Notes under the pieces: generated by a model
Databases searched by the model: none
What the model saw: only the letters and a program-made list of their open reading frames with translations
Told to the model about the DNA's origin: nothing
Assembly (NCBI RefSeq): GCF_009834765.1
Contig: NZ_WVHP01000001.1
Span: 186,001 to 250,000 of the forward strand
From: Saccharibacter sp. EH611
GTDB taxonomy: Bacteria; Pseudomonadota; Alphaproteobacteria; Acetobacterales; Acetobacteraceae
Direction: 5' to 3'
DNA length: 64,000 nucleotides
Position numbers and translations under genes: made by a program
In this document: piece after piece, positions 54,111 to 63,571 of the stretch
Layout: the number at the start of each line of letters is the position of its first letter
Position numbering within the stretch: the first letter of the stretch is position 1

Positions 54111-57044
54111 ATGTCCCGGGTGGTCTCTAAGACTCAACTAACGCAGAAACTCAAAGCGCTTCTTCCATCGTCACGGCGCCCGTCAACGCATACGGTTCAT
54201 CAGTCCGACGCCTATGATACCGACGCGTCCGACTGGCACGATTCACCTCTATCACGCTTACTCTCTGCACGCTTGATGGAGCTCCTCGGGCTAGCTCTCT
54301 TACTCTTAGCGGTCGGCATCGCTGTTTCATTGCTGAGCTTTAATCCGCACGATCCTTCTTTTAATACCGCAACCGGAACACAACCCACTAATATTCTCGG
54401 CCGCACCGGTGCAACAATTGCTGATGCCCTCATTCAGTGGCTCGGCCTCAGCAGCATGCTCCCTGTGTTGGTTCTGTGTGCTTGGGCCTGGCGTCTCGTG
54501 CGTCATCACGCGCTGGGAGCCCCTCTCGTCCGTTTGCTTTCAGCGCTTTTTCTCTTCCCAATTGGCGCACTTTTTATCGGCACCTGCCAGCTTACACTTC
54601 CTGGGCTAAATATTGCTTGGCCGGCTGAAAGCGGCCTCGGTGGTCAAGTCGGACTTTCCCTCGCGCGGCGTTTGCTCAATGCCGCCACAGGTGAGATGGG
54701 CTCTATGGGCGGTATTACCTCGCTCCTTCTCGTACTTATCCTCATGACCATTCTCGTTCCATTAGCCATGGGACTGCATACACATGAATGGCGGTTAGTC
54801 GGTCGTGGTCTTTTAGCTGTTGTGCGTTTTCCAGCACGGCTCCTACGCACCAAACAAATACAAGACGTCACCGGCAGCCCCAACGAACCACAATTATATA
54901 ACCCGCAATCTGGCGCACCGATGCATCGTCCAACGATGACGATGGCCGGAGCGGCTCTTCCCTCTGGCTTCCTTCGCCGCAACATGGCCCGTCAAGACCC
55001 ACGGATCGCCTCCACAACCGGGAGCACCTCTCCACAGACGCCTCCATCTTCCCAACCCTGGATGCAGCCACCACAACAGCCCTCACCGTGGCACCAAGGC
55101 GAGGAAAAGCCGCAACAAGCCACCCCTGCAGAACCGACTGCGGAGGAAGAGGAAAACAAACCAAGCAATCCTTACGGCGTGATGCTGGCCCATATTCAAC
55201 GCGATAGTGAACGACCTGCCCCCAAACCCACCACGTCTTCCATACTTGACGACGATGATGATTTTGACGAGCCTGAAGAAACACCTCCAACCGTTGCGCC
55301 CTCCTCCGCAGCTCACCCCACAGAAGGAGCAGCTGACTTCCTTAAACGCTTCCTCAGCCGCGCTAAAGAAAGTGACGAAACACCTGCGCCGTCAGCTCCC
55401 TTTCCTTCTGCTCAACCTTCACAGGCAGCCCCCCAGCCTGCACCCGCAGCGCCAAGTCATGCTCTTAGTGGGAAAGGACTTGAGGCCGCTCCTTTCCCTG
55501 CCGCTTCGTCCGGCTGGTTACCTCCATCTTTAAACTTGCTGAACCCGCCTCCTGATAGCGACCTAATCGGCCCGTCAGAGGAAAGTCTGCAGGCTAATGC
55601 TCAGCTTTTAGAAAATGTACTCCATGATTATGGTGTGCAGGGCACAATCAATGAATACCGCGCCGGCCCTGTCGTTACACTTTATGAGCTTGAACCCGCC
55701 CCTGGTGTGCGCTCTTCACGCGTGATTGGCCTTGCTGACGATATTGCACGAACCCTCGCTGTTCTAAGCGTGCGCATTGCTACGGTCTCCGGGCGGAACG
55801 CCATTGGGATTGAGGTTCCCAATGAAACGCGTGAAACCGTCTATTTCCCCGATCTTCTTCATGCTGATGGGTGGAAAGCAAGCAAAGCTAAACTTCCTCT
55901 TGCGCTGGGGAAAAACATCGCTGGGGAACCGATTTACGCAGACCTTGCCAAGATGCCTCATCTGCTTGTTGCCGGGACGACTGGGTCAGGTAAATCGGTT
56001 GGGATCAACGCCATGATCCTCTCCTTGCTTTATCGTTTAAGCCCGGAAGATTGCCGCCTTATCCTGATTGACCCGAAAATTCTTGAACTATCAGTTTATG
56101 ACGGCATCCCCCACCTCATGACCCCCGTCGTGACAGAACCTCCCAAGGCTGTCAGCGCTCTAAAATGGGCCGTGCAGGAGATGGATCGTCGCTATCGACT
56201 GATGGCAGACCATCAAGTACGTAATATCAGCAGCTATAATGACCGCATCCGTCGCCTCAAAGCGTCTGGAGAAACCCCTACACGTCGCGTGCAGACAGGA
56301 TTCGACCCTGAGACAGGGCGCCCTGTATTTGATGAACATCGTCTGCCAATTGAACATCTACCTTATATCGTCGTCGTTATTGACGAAATGGCGGATCTGA
56401 TGATGGTCGCCGGGAAAGAAATTGAAGCATCCGTTCTCCGCTTGGCTCAAAAAGCGCGCGCCGCTGGCGTTCACGTCATTATGGCCACGCAGCGCCCATC
56501 AGTGGACGTTATTACTGGGACGATTAAGGCCAACTTCCCAACCCGCATCTCCTTCCAAGTCACCAATAAATATGACAGCCGCACGATTTTGGGCGAACAA
56601 GGCGGTGAACAGCTTTTAGGGCGTGGGGATATGCTCTTCATGCAAGGAGGCGCGCGCATCACGCGTGTCCATGGGCCATTCATCAGCGATGAAGAGGTTG
56701 AAGCCGTTGTGGCTGACCTACGCACAAAGGGCGAACCCGTTTATAACGCAGACGTCACCGCTGATGAACCAGAAGAGCCCGCCCCTAGCCGTGGCAATGG
56801 CCGCGGTGACGGCGACAGTAATAATGAGATGTATAATAAAGCGGTTGATCTGGTTGTGCGTGAACAACGTGCGTCCACCAGCTTCGTGCAGCGTCACCTC
56901 TCCATCGGGTATAATCGTGCGGCCAATATCATTGACCAAATGGAAAGCGAAGGCATCATCAGCTCGGCTAACCATGTTGGGCGCCGCAATGTCTTGATGG
57001 ATCGCTCGGCTCTCCGTGAAGATGATGACGAGGATGAGGACTAA
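54111..57044 (+). CDS. ftsK: DNA translocase FtsK
   Basis: A 977-residue septal DNA pump. The N-terminal membrane domain has four helices (about 55-240), followed by a long Pro/Gln/Ala-rich linker to about 480. The motor domain has the Walker A GTTGSGKS at about 622-629 and Walker B VVVIDEMADLMMV near 753-765. The C-terminal gamma winged helix (EMYNKAVDLVVREQRASTSFVQRHL) reads KOPS sites. The tail is acidic (REDDDEDED). It is coupled to the next gene by TAATG. Confidence 0.95.
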   Translation: MSRVVSKTQLTQKLKALLPSSRRPSTHTVHQSDAYDTDASDWHDSPLSRLLSARLMELLGLALLLLAVGIAVSLLSFNPHDPSFNTATGTQPTNILGRTGATIADALIQWLGLSSMLPVLVLCAWAWRLVRHHALGAPLVRLLSALFLFPIGALFIGTCQLTLPGLNIAWPAESGLGGQVGLSLARRLLNAATGEMGSMGGITSLLLVLILMTILVPLAMGLHTHEWRLVGRGLLAVVRFPARLLRTKQIQDVTGSPNEPQLYNPQSGAPMHRPTMTMAGAALPSGFLRRNMARQDPRIASTTGSTSPQTPPSSQPWMQPPQQPSPWHQGEEKPQQATPAEPTAEEEENKPSNPYGVMLAHIQRDSERPAPKPTTSSILDDDDDFDEPEETPPTVAPSSAAHPTEGAADFLKRFLSRAKESDETPAPSAPFPSAQPSQAAPQPAPAAPSHALSGKGLEAAPFPAASSGWLPPSLNLLNPPPDSDLIGPSEESLQANAQLLENVLHDYGVQGTINEYRAGPVVTLYELEPAPGVRSSRVIGLADDIARTLAVLSVRIATVSGRNAIGIEVPNETRETVYFPDLLHADGWKASKAKLPLALGKNIAGEPIYADLAKMPHLLVAGTTGSGKSVGINAMILSLLYRLSPEDCRLILIDPKILELSVYDGIPHLMTPVVTEPPKAVSALKWAVQEMDRRYRLMADHQVRNISSYNDRIRRLKASGETPTRRVQTGFDPETGRPVFDEHRLPIEHLPYIVVVIDEMADLMMVAGKEIEASVLRLAQKARAAGVHVIMATQRPSVDVITGTIKANFPTRISFQVTNKYDSRTILGEQGGEQLLGRGDMLFMQGGARITRVHGPFISDEEVEAVVADLRTKGEPVYNADVTADEPEEPAPSRGNGRGDGDSNNEMYNKAVDLVVREQRASTSFVQRHLSIGYNRAANIIDQMESEGIISSANHVGRRNVLMDRSALREDDDEDED

Positions 57045-57718
57045 TGGCGCCCCCTCCCCTCTTTAAACTAGGGCAAGAACTTCCTGTTCTTTTCGAAAAT
57101 CCTCATTTCCTCGTGGTGAATAAGCCCGCAGGTCTTGCCGTCCATCCCGGCCCCCAAACAATCGATTCCGTTGAAACACGGCTCACACCGCAAAAACGCG
57201 GTGGGCCATGGCTTGTCCATCGCTTAGACCGCGACACATCCGGGTGCTTGCTGATCGCACGACGCAAAACAGCCTTGATAGACGCCCAAAGCGCCTTTGC
57301 CTCTCGCCAAACACAGAAACTCTATTGGGCTATTGTTGAGGGCAAACCCAACGGCACAGAGGGACACATCACAATGCCCGTGCATCGTGTCACGCACCAC
57401 GGGCGCTGGCATATGGAAGTGACCACTCCAGCGGCTAAAGGCGCACAGAACGCTGAGACACACTGGCGCCTCCTTGGCCATCATGACGGGAAAAGCTGGC
57501 TAGAGCTGCGCCTTTTAACAGGGCGAACCCATCAAGCCCGCCTCCATTGTCAAGCTCTGGGCACTCCTATTGTCAGCGATACGCTTTATGGAACGAAACC
57601 ATCCCAAGGCCCCATGCAACTTCTCGCTCGCTCATTACGCCTTGAGCTTTCTAACACGCATATCGCAGCAGAAGCTCCACCTACCGCCTCTATGCAATAT
57701 TTTATTTCAAGCATGTAA
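57044..57718 (+). CDS. RluA-family pseudouridine synthase
   Basis: A 224-residue pseudouridine synthase without an S4 domain. The catalytic Asp is in HRLDRDTSGCLL, with FENPHFLVVNKPAGLAVHPGP upstream and LLTGRTHQARLHCQALG downstream. RNA target unknown. The ATG shares its A with the ftsK stop. Confidence 0.88.
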   Translation: MAPPPLFKLGQELPVLFENPHFLVVNKPAGLAVHPGPQTIDSVETRLTPQKRGGPWLVHRLDRDTSGCLLIARRKTALIDAQSAFASRQTQKLYWAIVEGKPNGTEGHITMPVHRVTHHGRWHMEVTTPAAKGAQNAETHWRLLGHHDGKSWLELRLLTGRTHQARLHCQALGTPIVSDTLYGTKPSQGPMQLLARSLRLELSNTHIAAEAPPTASMQYFISSM

Positions 57719-58017
57719 ATATTTTCAAGAACCTAGCAGGTTCCCGATCACTCTGTTTCCGCACTTTTGTGCAGCTTTGGCTTCTTTATGATGTCACATA
57801 TGCCGTTCTGCTAAGGCAGAGCGTACTCATCCCTTTATATAGGGAAGGCAATTTTCAAAGCCTAGCAAAGTATAATATATTTTCTTAACCATATCAAAAA
57901 TTAATATTTCATCTGCTCTCCGATATTTTTATAAAAAGTAAAAAACGACATTATGAAAATATTTATTATCTATAATTATCATATGAGCTTTCACCCTGCA
58001 TGAAGGATTAGTAAATA
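57719..58017. other. AT-rich intergenic region upstream of the TRL-like gene
   Basis: No gene was seen. It holds a CCCT-TTATAT-AGGG palindrome at 57831-57844 and a very AT-rich last 100 bases, suited to a promoter. Confidence 0.4.
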
Positions 58018-58329
58018 ATGCTTAAAAAAACACTTGCTTCCACCGCTCTGCTTGTTGCTCTCTCCGGCTGTGCCGGCGGCCTTACACCTGTAAGTACTGG
58101 TCTTATCACCAATGTAAAAGGCCCTATCAGTGCAACATCGCAACCAACAGGCCTTAAAAATGGCCATGCCTGCAGCACAAGCGTGCTCGGACTGATCAAC
58201 AAGGGCGACGCGTCTATTGCTACAGCAAAACGCTCAGCAGACATTAATACTGTTTCGTCTGTTGATTATAGCACCAATGGATTTTACCCCTTCTTTGGGA
58301 AGACATGCGTTCACGTAAACGGACGCTAA
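58018..58329 (+). CDS. TRL-like family lipoprotein
   Basis: A 103-residue small lipoprotein. The lipobox is ALSGC (about 15-19). The TRL (tRNA-associated locus) pattern is plain: LITNVKGPISAT, then NGHACSTSVLGLINKGDASIATAKRSADINTVSSVDY. Family role is unknown. It is ended by a 28-base perfect palindrome. Confidence 0.85.
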   Translation: MLKKTLASTALLVALSGCAGGLTPVSTGLITNVKGPISATSQPTGLKNGHACSTSVLGLINKGDASIATAKRSADINTVSSVDYSTNGFYPFFGKTCVHVNGR

Positions 58330-58338
58330 GAAAGAGTA

Positions 58339-58366
58339 CCACCCGAAAGAATATTCTTTCGGGTGG
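58339..58366. terminator. 28-base perfect palindrome between convergent genes
   Basis: Self-complementary over its whole length, with half-site CCACCCGAAAGAAT. It sits 10 bases past the TRL stop and 56 before the convergent stop. No long T-run follows, so it may end both transcripts or bind a dimeric protein. Confidence 0.6.
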
Positions 58367-58422
58367 AATTACTTTAATTAAATATAAAATTTATTATAGA
58401 AAATAATTGCCGTCTTTATTCA

Positions 58423-58869
58423 TTAATGCTTCTGCAAACTTTTCTCTGCTTGATAAGCATCACAGTCCTTCTTTGAAATACGCAAGTTTAGAAGAACTTT
58501 TGAGGTCGCTTCCTTCCGATAGTTCACAACAACCGTAACGCCCTTATTTAAAAGAATATAACTCGTTTTACGTTCACAGGTGCTTTTTAGGAAAGCATGC
58601 TGTGCTGCACTTTTTAAGTTCGGATCAAGCGCATCTTTGTTCAAAGCTTTTTTATTAATCTCAACATCATAGATAAGGTCAGAGCCAGCCCCCTCCAAAT
58701 GTGTGACGGATAAAGCGTCCCCTATAGGAAGTGGCAATATCCCACTATGGTTTGTCATATCCGCGACTTTTTGCACAACCTGAGGGGCTGTGTCTGTATT
58801 CTGAGCATGAGAGGCCGTTGCCCAACTGAGACCAAGAACACACGAAAAGAAGAGACCTTTATATGCCAT
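58423..58869 (-). CDS. Small exported protein, unknown
   Basis: A 148-residue protein with a signal ending ASHA-QN. The mature part has alternating strands (SDLIYDVEINKKAL, KGVTVVVNYRKEATS, VLLNLRISKKDCDAY) and two Cys (in LKSTCERK and KKDCDAY) that could form a disulfide. No family recognised. It is convergent with the TRL-like gene. Confidence 0.7.
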   Translation of the reverse strand: MAYKGLFFSCVLGLSWATASHAQNTDTAPQVVQKVADMTNHSGILPLPIGDALSVTHLEGAGSDLIYDVEINKKALNKDALDPNLKSAAQHAFLKSTCERKTSYILLNKGVTVVVNYRKEATSKVLLNLRISKKDCDAYQAEKSLQKH

Positions 58870-58947
58870 GACACACTCCTAACGTAGTCATCATTTAAAA
58901 TCCCACCAACTATGCTCATAGGGGAAAAGCACTGACGTTCCGTCAGT

Positions 58948-60168
58948 CTAACGCGTTGGATCCATCAACATGCGCGTCACCGCCTTCTTAAAGGGTGAGA
59001 GACGCTCTGCGAGTGCCAATCCCGCCCGGCGTGCCATGAGGAACGGTTTCTCATCACGCGTATAGGCCACCGCAATCGCATTCGTTGCCGCGAAGAGAGG
59101 AAATGTATCGCGACGATGACGTTGCGCAAAACGGAATAATGCCCGTGAATCACCCGGATCACCTGTGCCGGCCTGTATCTCACGCACAAGGGTTTCTTGC
59201 CCCTTAAGGCCTAAGTTAAAACCATGAGCGGTAATCGGATGCATCCCAACCGCAGCGTCCCCAATTAGAGCTAACCGTTGCGCTTGGAAACGATGGGCAT
59301 ATACAGCCTTTAACGGATAGGTAATGCGCTCACTCACGATACGAAGCATCCCAAGCCTTTCCCTTGTGCGCTCGGTAATCTCCGTATTAAAAACATCATC
59401 AGGAGCCGCTCTCAGGCGAGCGATGTCATCAGGTGGTAAGGTCAGAACAAGAGATGACACATCCCCTATGCCACCATCAGGTGCAACGGGAAGCAGCGCG
59501 ATAGTCTGATTCTCATCAAACCATTGCAGTGCCGTCTGCTCGTGAGATGGCAAATGACGCATCCGGCAAACGAGAATATCACGACCGAAATCATGCACGA
59601 TCGCTCCAATGCCCGCCATGTCACGCACACGTGAGAACCGCCCATCAGCCCCAACCAGCAGACGACCGGTCAACATCTGCCCATCATCCAGACGCACCGT
59701 CACATCACGGCGCGTTGCACGGTAAGACGTCACAGAATGATCGCAGCAGAGCGTGATCCCTACCGTCTGGGCAACAGCTTGGTAAAGAGCCCGCCGAATA
59801 AGATGGTTGGCGACCAAATAACCAAGCGCTTCCCCCGCCTCTTGCGCTTCTTCAGGTGGCTGAAAAAGCAAAGGAGGGCCGTTATCTGTACCGCTTTCAA
59901 TCCGTGCAGTCTCCAGTGGGCTAACAGCATGAGAGTCAATAAACTCCCATGCTCCGTAATCTTTAAGCCATTGGATTGTATGGTGCGTCAGGGCAATTTC
60001 ACGCCCATCAAAAGAGGGATCAGCCAGCACTCTCTCAGGTGCACGTTCCACCACACACACCGACCAGCCCTCGTAAGCAAAGGAGAGCGCACTTGCGAGA
60101 CCAGCCGGGCCACCTCCTGCAATAATGACATCATAGGATCCATCAGCAGTCTGTGATTTTGTGGTCAT
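58948..60168 (-). CDS. UbiH/UbiF/VisC-family FAD-dependent hydroxylase (second copy)
   Basis: A 406-residue flavin monooxygenase likely acting on a ubiquinone ring. It has the GGGPAGLASALSFAYEGW Rossmann motif, the GDAAVGMHPITAHGFNLGLKG signature and the R-x-R region near DPSFDGREIALTHH. The start overlaps the nitroreductase stop by four bases, so both are cotranscribed. The paralogue at 5109-6329 carries GQG in the signature where this copy has AHG. Confidence 0.88.
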   Translation of the reverse strand: MTTKSQTADGSYDVIIAGGGPAGLASALSFAYEGWSVCVVERAPERVLADPSFDGREIALTHHTIQWLKDYGAWEFIDSHAVSPLETARIESGTDNGPPLLFQPPEEAQEAGEALGYLVANHLIRRALYQAVAQTVGITLCCDHSVTSYRATRRDVTVRLDDGQMLTGRLLVGADGRFSRVRDMAGIGAIVHDFGRDILVCRMRHLPSHEQTALQWFDENQTIALLPVAPDGGIGDVSSLVLTLPPDDIARLRAAPDDVFNTEITERTRERLGMLRIVSERITYPLKAVYAHRFQAQRLALIGDAAVGMHPITAHGFNLGLKGQETLVREIQAGTGDPGDSRALFRFAQRHRRDTFPLFAATNAIAVAYTRDEKPFLMARRAGLALAERLSPFKKAVTRMLMDPTR

Positions 60169-60782
60169 CAGCTCTCTCTCTCATCCACTGGGAACGACAC
60201 GTCTCCCAGACCGTTCCAATCTACCATGTAATGAGCCACATCAGGGCGGCGTTTTACACGTTCAGGCTCTTGTGGTGTTCCCACAAACAAAAAACCTGCA
60301 AGGCCATCCACACCAAGGCGAGTCAGCAATGTGCGGTCGTCACAATAGACCCCACTCACCCAAACACCACCAAACCCTTCAAGATGCAAGCCATTGAGCA
60401 CGTTCATCGCCCCAGCCGCACTGGCCATTACCTGCTCTTGAAGGGGAATTTTGCCATCAGGACGTAAAGCCATCCCTAGCCCGATCACCATTGGCATCGT
60501 AGAAAAACGGTGCACCATCTTTTCTTTTTTCTTCTCTGGCGTCTCTGGGGCTTGGCGTTCCAGTGCTGCCACCACCTCATGCGCCAAAGCGGCACGAGCG
60601 TCTCCCTGCACGACGATATAGCGCCAAGGCCGCAACTTCCCATGGTCTGGCGCCCTTACTCCCGCTGAAAGAATACGCTCAAGCTGCTCTCCTTGCGGGG
60701 CAGGAGTGAGAAGGTCATCGGTTGATGAGCGGCTTAACAGCGCTTGAAAAGCCGTTTTTGAGTGGGGCACTGACGATGTCAT
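60168..60782 (-). CDS. Nitroreductase-family flavoprotein
   Basis: A 204-residue FMN enzyme of the nitroreductase fold. Features are FQALLSRSSTDDLLTPAP at the FMN site, RAPDHGKLRPWRYIVVQGDARAA, then AAGAMNVLNGLHLEGFGGVW. The substrate is not known; YdjA-type short members are close in length. It is divergent from hisB and coupled to the UbiH-family gene. Confidence 0.85.
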   Translation of the reverse strand: MTSSVPHSKTAFQALLSRSSTDDLLTPAPQGEQLERILSAGVRAPDHGKLRPWRYIVVQGDARAALAHEVVAALERQAPETPEKKKEKMVHRFSTMPMVIGLGMALRPDGKIPLQEQVMASAAGAMNVLNGLHLEGFGGVWVSGVYCDDRTLLTRLGVDGLAGFLFVGTPQEPERVKRRPDVAHYMVDWNGLGDVSFPVDERES

Positions 60783-60887
60783 AAGCTTTCCTTATCCATC
60801 AAAAAGAGACAAACACTTAATGTCGTTTCTCTTCTTTTTAGAAGCAACCTTTGGAAAAGACCCAAGCCTTGGTATAGCAAGGCTATT

Positions 60888-61490
60888 ATGAATACGCACA
60901 CATCACGCAGCGCTCGCCTGACTCGCCGCACCGGCGAAACCGATATTTCCGTCTCCCTCTGTCTTGATGGACAGGGGAAAGGTACGATTGCAACCGGGGT
61001 TGGTTTTTTTGACCATATGCTCAACGCCCTAGCCCGTCATGGCGGCCTAGACCTTGACGTTCACGCGAAGGGCGACCTCCATATCGACGATCATCACACG
61101 ATTGAAGATATCGGGATCGCTCTCGGGGATGCTTTCCGTCAAGCCATTGGTGATAAGCGCGGAATTGAACGGTTCGGCTATGCCCTTGTTCCTCTTGATG
61201 AAGCTTTATGCGAGTCGGTTGTGGATGTTTCAGGCCGTCCCTTCTTAGCATGGGATGTCACCTTCCCGCGCGAAATGATCGGCACAATGGCAACCGAAAT
61301 GGTGGAAGAATTCTTTCGTGCTTTTGCTATGGCTGCCCATCTCACCGTACACGTCACCTGCAAGAGTGGGAAAAACGCCCATCATATCGCTGAAAGTGCG
61401 TTTAAGTCTTTCGCACGCGCGTTACGAATGGCCATTGCGCCTGATCCACGCAGCGAAGGCACGATTCCGTCCACTAAAGGTGTTCTATAA
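60888..61490 (+). CDS. hisB: Imidazoleglycerol-phosphate dehydratase
   Basis: A 200-residue monofunctional HisB (dehydratase only). Metal sites are in GFFDHMLNALARHG and DDHHTIEDIG, with the C-terminal mate in CKSGKNAHHIAESAFKSF. It starts the visible his operon, followed by hisH 24 bases later. Confidence 0.95.
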   Translation: MNTHTSRSARLTRRTGETDISVSLCLDGQGKGTIATGVGFFDHMLNALARHGGLDLDVHAKGDLHIDDHHTIEDIGIALGDAFRQAIGDKRGIERFGYALVPLDEALCESVVDVSGRPFLAWDVTFPREMIGTMATEMVEEFFRAFAMAAHLTVHVTCKSGKNAHHIAESAFKSFARALRMAIAPDPRSEGTIPSTKGVL

Positions 61491-61514
61491 CCCCCCGGTC
61501 TTGGAGTTTTTCTC

Positions 61515-62165
61515 ATGATGCGCGTTGTCGTCATTGATTATAATGGAGGGAATCTTGCCTCCGCCGCTCAAGCGACACGTCGTGCTGCTGCACGCCGGGG
61601 GATTGAGGCTGAGGTGGTTATCTCCCGCCAAGAAAGCGTTATCGAGCATGCTGACCGCCTCATTCTACCCGGCCAAGGCGCCTTTGCCGACTGCGCTCGT
61701 GGGCTTGAAGAAGACAACCTTCGCCCACTGATCGAACGCGCAACGGAGAGCGGAATCCCTTTTATGGGAATCTGTGTCGGTATGCAGCTGATGAGCCAAT
61801 ATGGGCTTGAACATGGGCGCACTGAAGGGCTTGGCTGGATATCCGGCCATGTCAGCCGCATGGTCGAAGCCGAAAAAGCAGGAATGCGCCTGCCTCATAT
61901 GGGATGGAACACTCTAGACTTCACACCCGGCGCTCACCCCCTAACAGAAGGGCTTTCCCCCGGTGAGCATGGCTATTTTGTCCACTCCTATGCCCTTCAT
62001 GGGGCCGACAACGCTGATATCATCGCTTCCACACAATATGGGGAGACTGTTCCAGCAATCGTCGCCCGCGGGTCACGCTGTGGCACACAGTTCCACGTTG
62101 AAAAAAGCCAAGAGGTTGGTCTCACTATTCTCGGCAACTTCCTACAATGGACGCCCCAATCGTGA
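61515..62165 (+). CDS. hisH: Imidazole glycerol phosphate synthase glutaminase subunit
   Basis: A 216-residue class I glutamine amidotransferase feeding ammonia to HisF. Nucleophile C87 is in MGICVGMQLM, and the His/Glu pair in GTQFHVEKSQEVG. It overlaps the start of the next gene by 19 bases. Confidence 0.95.
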   Translation: MMRVVVIDYNGGNLASAAQATRRAAARRGIEAEVVISRQESVIEHADRLILPGQGAFADCARGLEEDNLRPLIERATESGIPFMGICVGMQLMSQYGLEHGRTEGLGWISGHVSRMVEAEKAGMRLPHMGWNTLDFTPGAHPLTEGLSPGEHGYFVHSYALHGADNADIIASTQYGETVPAIVARGSRCGTQFHVEKSQEVGLTILGNFLQWTPQS

Positions 62166-63571
62166 CAGAGATGGCGTTCAATCCCTCTCAAAAGCTGTCA
62201 ATGACATCTCCTTCCTCTGAGGGTATCAGGATAGACCGCGCCACCTCTCCCCTTAACCAGGAAGATATGGACGCTCTGATTGAAGCCACAACGGCTGCCA
62301 TTATCGATGGTGGCACGTTCGGTTGGCTTTACCCGCCCGGCCCTCAGGACATGCAGCGCTTTTTTGAAGGGCTTCTCCTCGTTCCAGAACGTGAGCTCTT
62401 TTTGGTGCGTGACCATGAAGGGGTAATTTGCGGTGCCGGCCTGCTCGCTCATCCGACCTCACGTTCTGAGCTCTACAGCCCTAAAGCCTGCCTGTCGTCG
62501 CTCTTCATCGCCCCTTATGCACGCCGCCGTGGTTATGGTTTGGCTCTCATCACGACGATGGTCAAACGAGCACAGCGCCGTGGCTCTAAGGTGGTTAATT
62601 GCGAAGTTCGAGAAGATCAGCATGCAGCCATCCAACTGATAGCCAAGCTCGGTTTTACCCATTGGGGGACGCATCCCTATTACACACGTATCGAAGGACA
62701 AACAGTGCGCGGTCTTTTCTTTTCCAAACTCGTTGTGCCCGAACAAGAAGTCGCTCAATGGCAGCCCGCTGATATGCCTGCTGCTTCAGCAGCATCACAT
62801 GATGAACCCGCAGCGTCCCCAGCCCCTTCAGGGTTGACGCTTTACCCGGCCATTGACCTCAAGGGCGGTGCCTGTGTCCGCCTACGACAGGGAGAAATGG
62901 ATGACGCCACTCATTACTCCGACAATCCCCCCGCTCAAGCACAGCTTTTTGCTGATGCAGGATGCACTCATCTCCATGTCGTGGATCTCGACGGAGCCTT
63001 TGCCGGCCATTCCGCCAATGCCGATGCAGTAGAAAAAATCGTCGCGAACACAGCCTTGCCTGTGCAGCTAGGCGGTGGCCTGCGTGACATGCGTACCATC
63101 GAACGATGGCTGCAAGCCGGTGTCAGCCGTGTTATCCTCGGCTCTGCGGCGGTGAAAGACCCAGACCTCGTGCGGCAGGCTGCCCGCGCTTGGCCGGGGC
63201 GTGTCGTGGCTGGGATTGATGCGCGCCAAGGACGTGTCGCCACAGAAGGCTGGGCGGAAGTCTCCGAACTAACAGCCACTGATTTGGCAAAACGTATGGA
63301 AGATGCCGGGGTCGCTCGCATTATCTTTACCGAAATTAGCCGTGACGGCATGTTAGAAGGGCTCGACCTTGAGCAGACAGCTGAGCTGGCCCGCAGCGTC
63401 TCTATACCTGTTATCGCTAGCGGTGGTGTGGGTAATCTTGACCACCTTAAAGCTCTCCGTAATGTCGCTCAGGATGTACCAGGGATTGAGGGTGTTATTG
63501 TAGGCCGAGCCCTCTATGATGGACGGATCTCTCTTCCCGACGCCCTTAAGGTGCTGGAGGCTCCATGCTAA
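62147..63571 (+). CDS. hisA: GNAT acetyltransferase - HisA fusion protein
   Basis: A 474-residue protein with two joined domains. Residues about 28-195 are a GNAT acetyltransferase with the acetyl-CoA loop [11 protein letters not shown] (125-135) and a following [21 protein letters not shown] Pro/Ala/Ser-rich linker runs from 196 to 229. Residues 230-474 are a full HisA TIM barrel with [26 protein letters not shown] and [15 protein letters not shown], the enzyme that isomerises ProFAR to PRFAR. No stop, good internal start or ribosome site separates them. Starts at 62147, 62171 or 62201 are possible; the first overlaps hisH. The GNAT substrate is unknown. Confidence 0.88.
   Translation: MDAPIVTEMAFNPSQKLSMTSPSSEGIRIDRATSPLNQEDMDALIEATTAAIIDGGTFGWLYPPGPQDMQRFFEGLLLVPERELFLVRDHEGVICGAGLLAHPTSRSELYSPKACLSSLFIAPYARRRGYGLALITTMVKRAQRRGSKVVNCEVREDQHAAIQLIAKLGFTHWGTHPYYTRIEGQTVRGLFFSKLVVPEQEVAQWQPADMPAASAASHDEPAASPAPSGLTLYPAIDLKGGACVRLRQGEMDDATHYSDNPPAQAQLFADAGCTHLHVVDLDGAFAGHSANADAVEKIVANTALPVQLGGGLRDMRTIERWLQAGVSRVILGSAAVKDPDLVRQAARAWPGRVVAGIDARQGRVATEGWAEVSELTATDLAKRMEDAGVARIIFTEISRDGMLEGLDLEQTAELARSVSIPVIASGGVGNLDHLKALRNVAQDVPGIEGVIVGRALYDGRISLPDALKVLEAPC

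Noticed and set aside
54868-55290. Long minus-strand frame inside ftsK
   Set aside because: It mirrors the Pro/Gln-rich linker of ftsK and has no domain.
62770-62840. Separate hisA start inside the GNAT-HisA frame
   Set aside because: An ATG at 62774 or TTG at 62834 is in frame but neither has a well-spaced ribosome site, and the linker reads as true protein.
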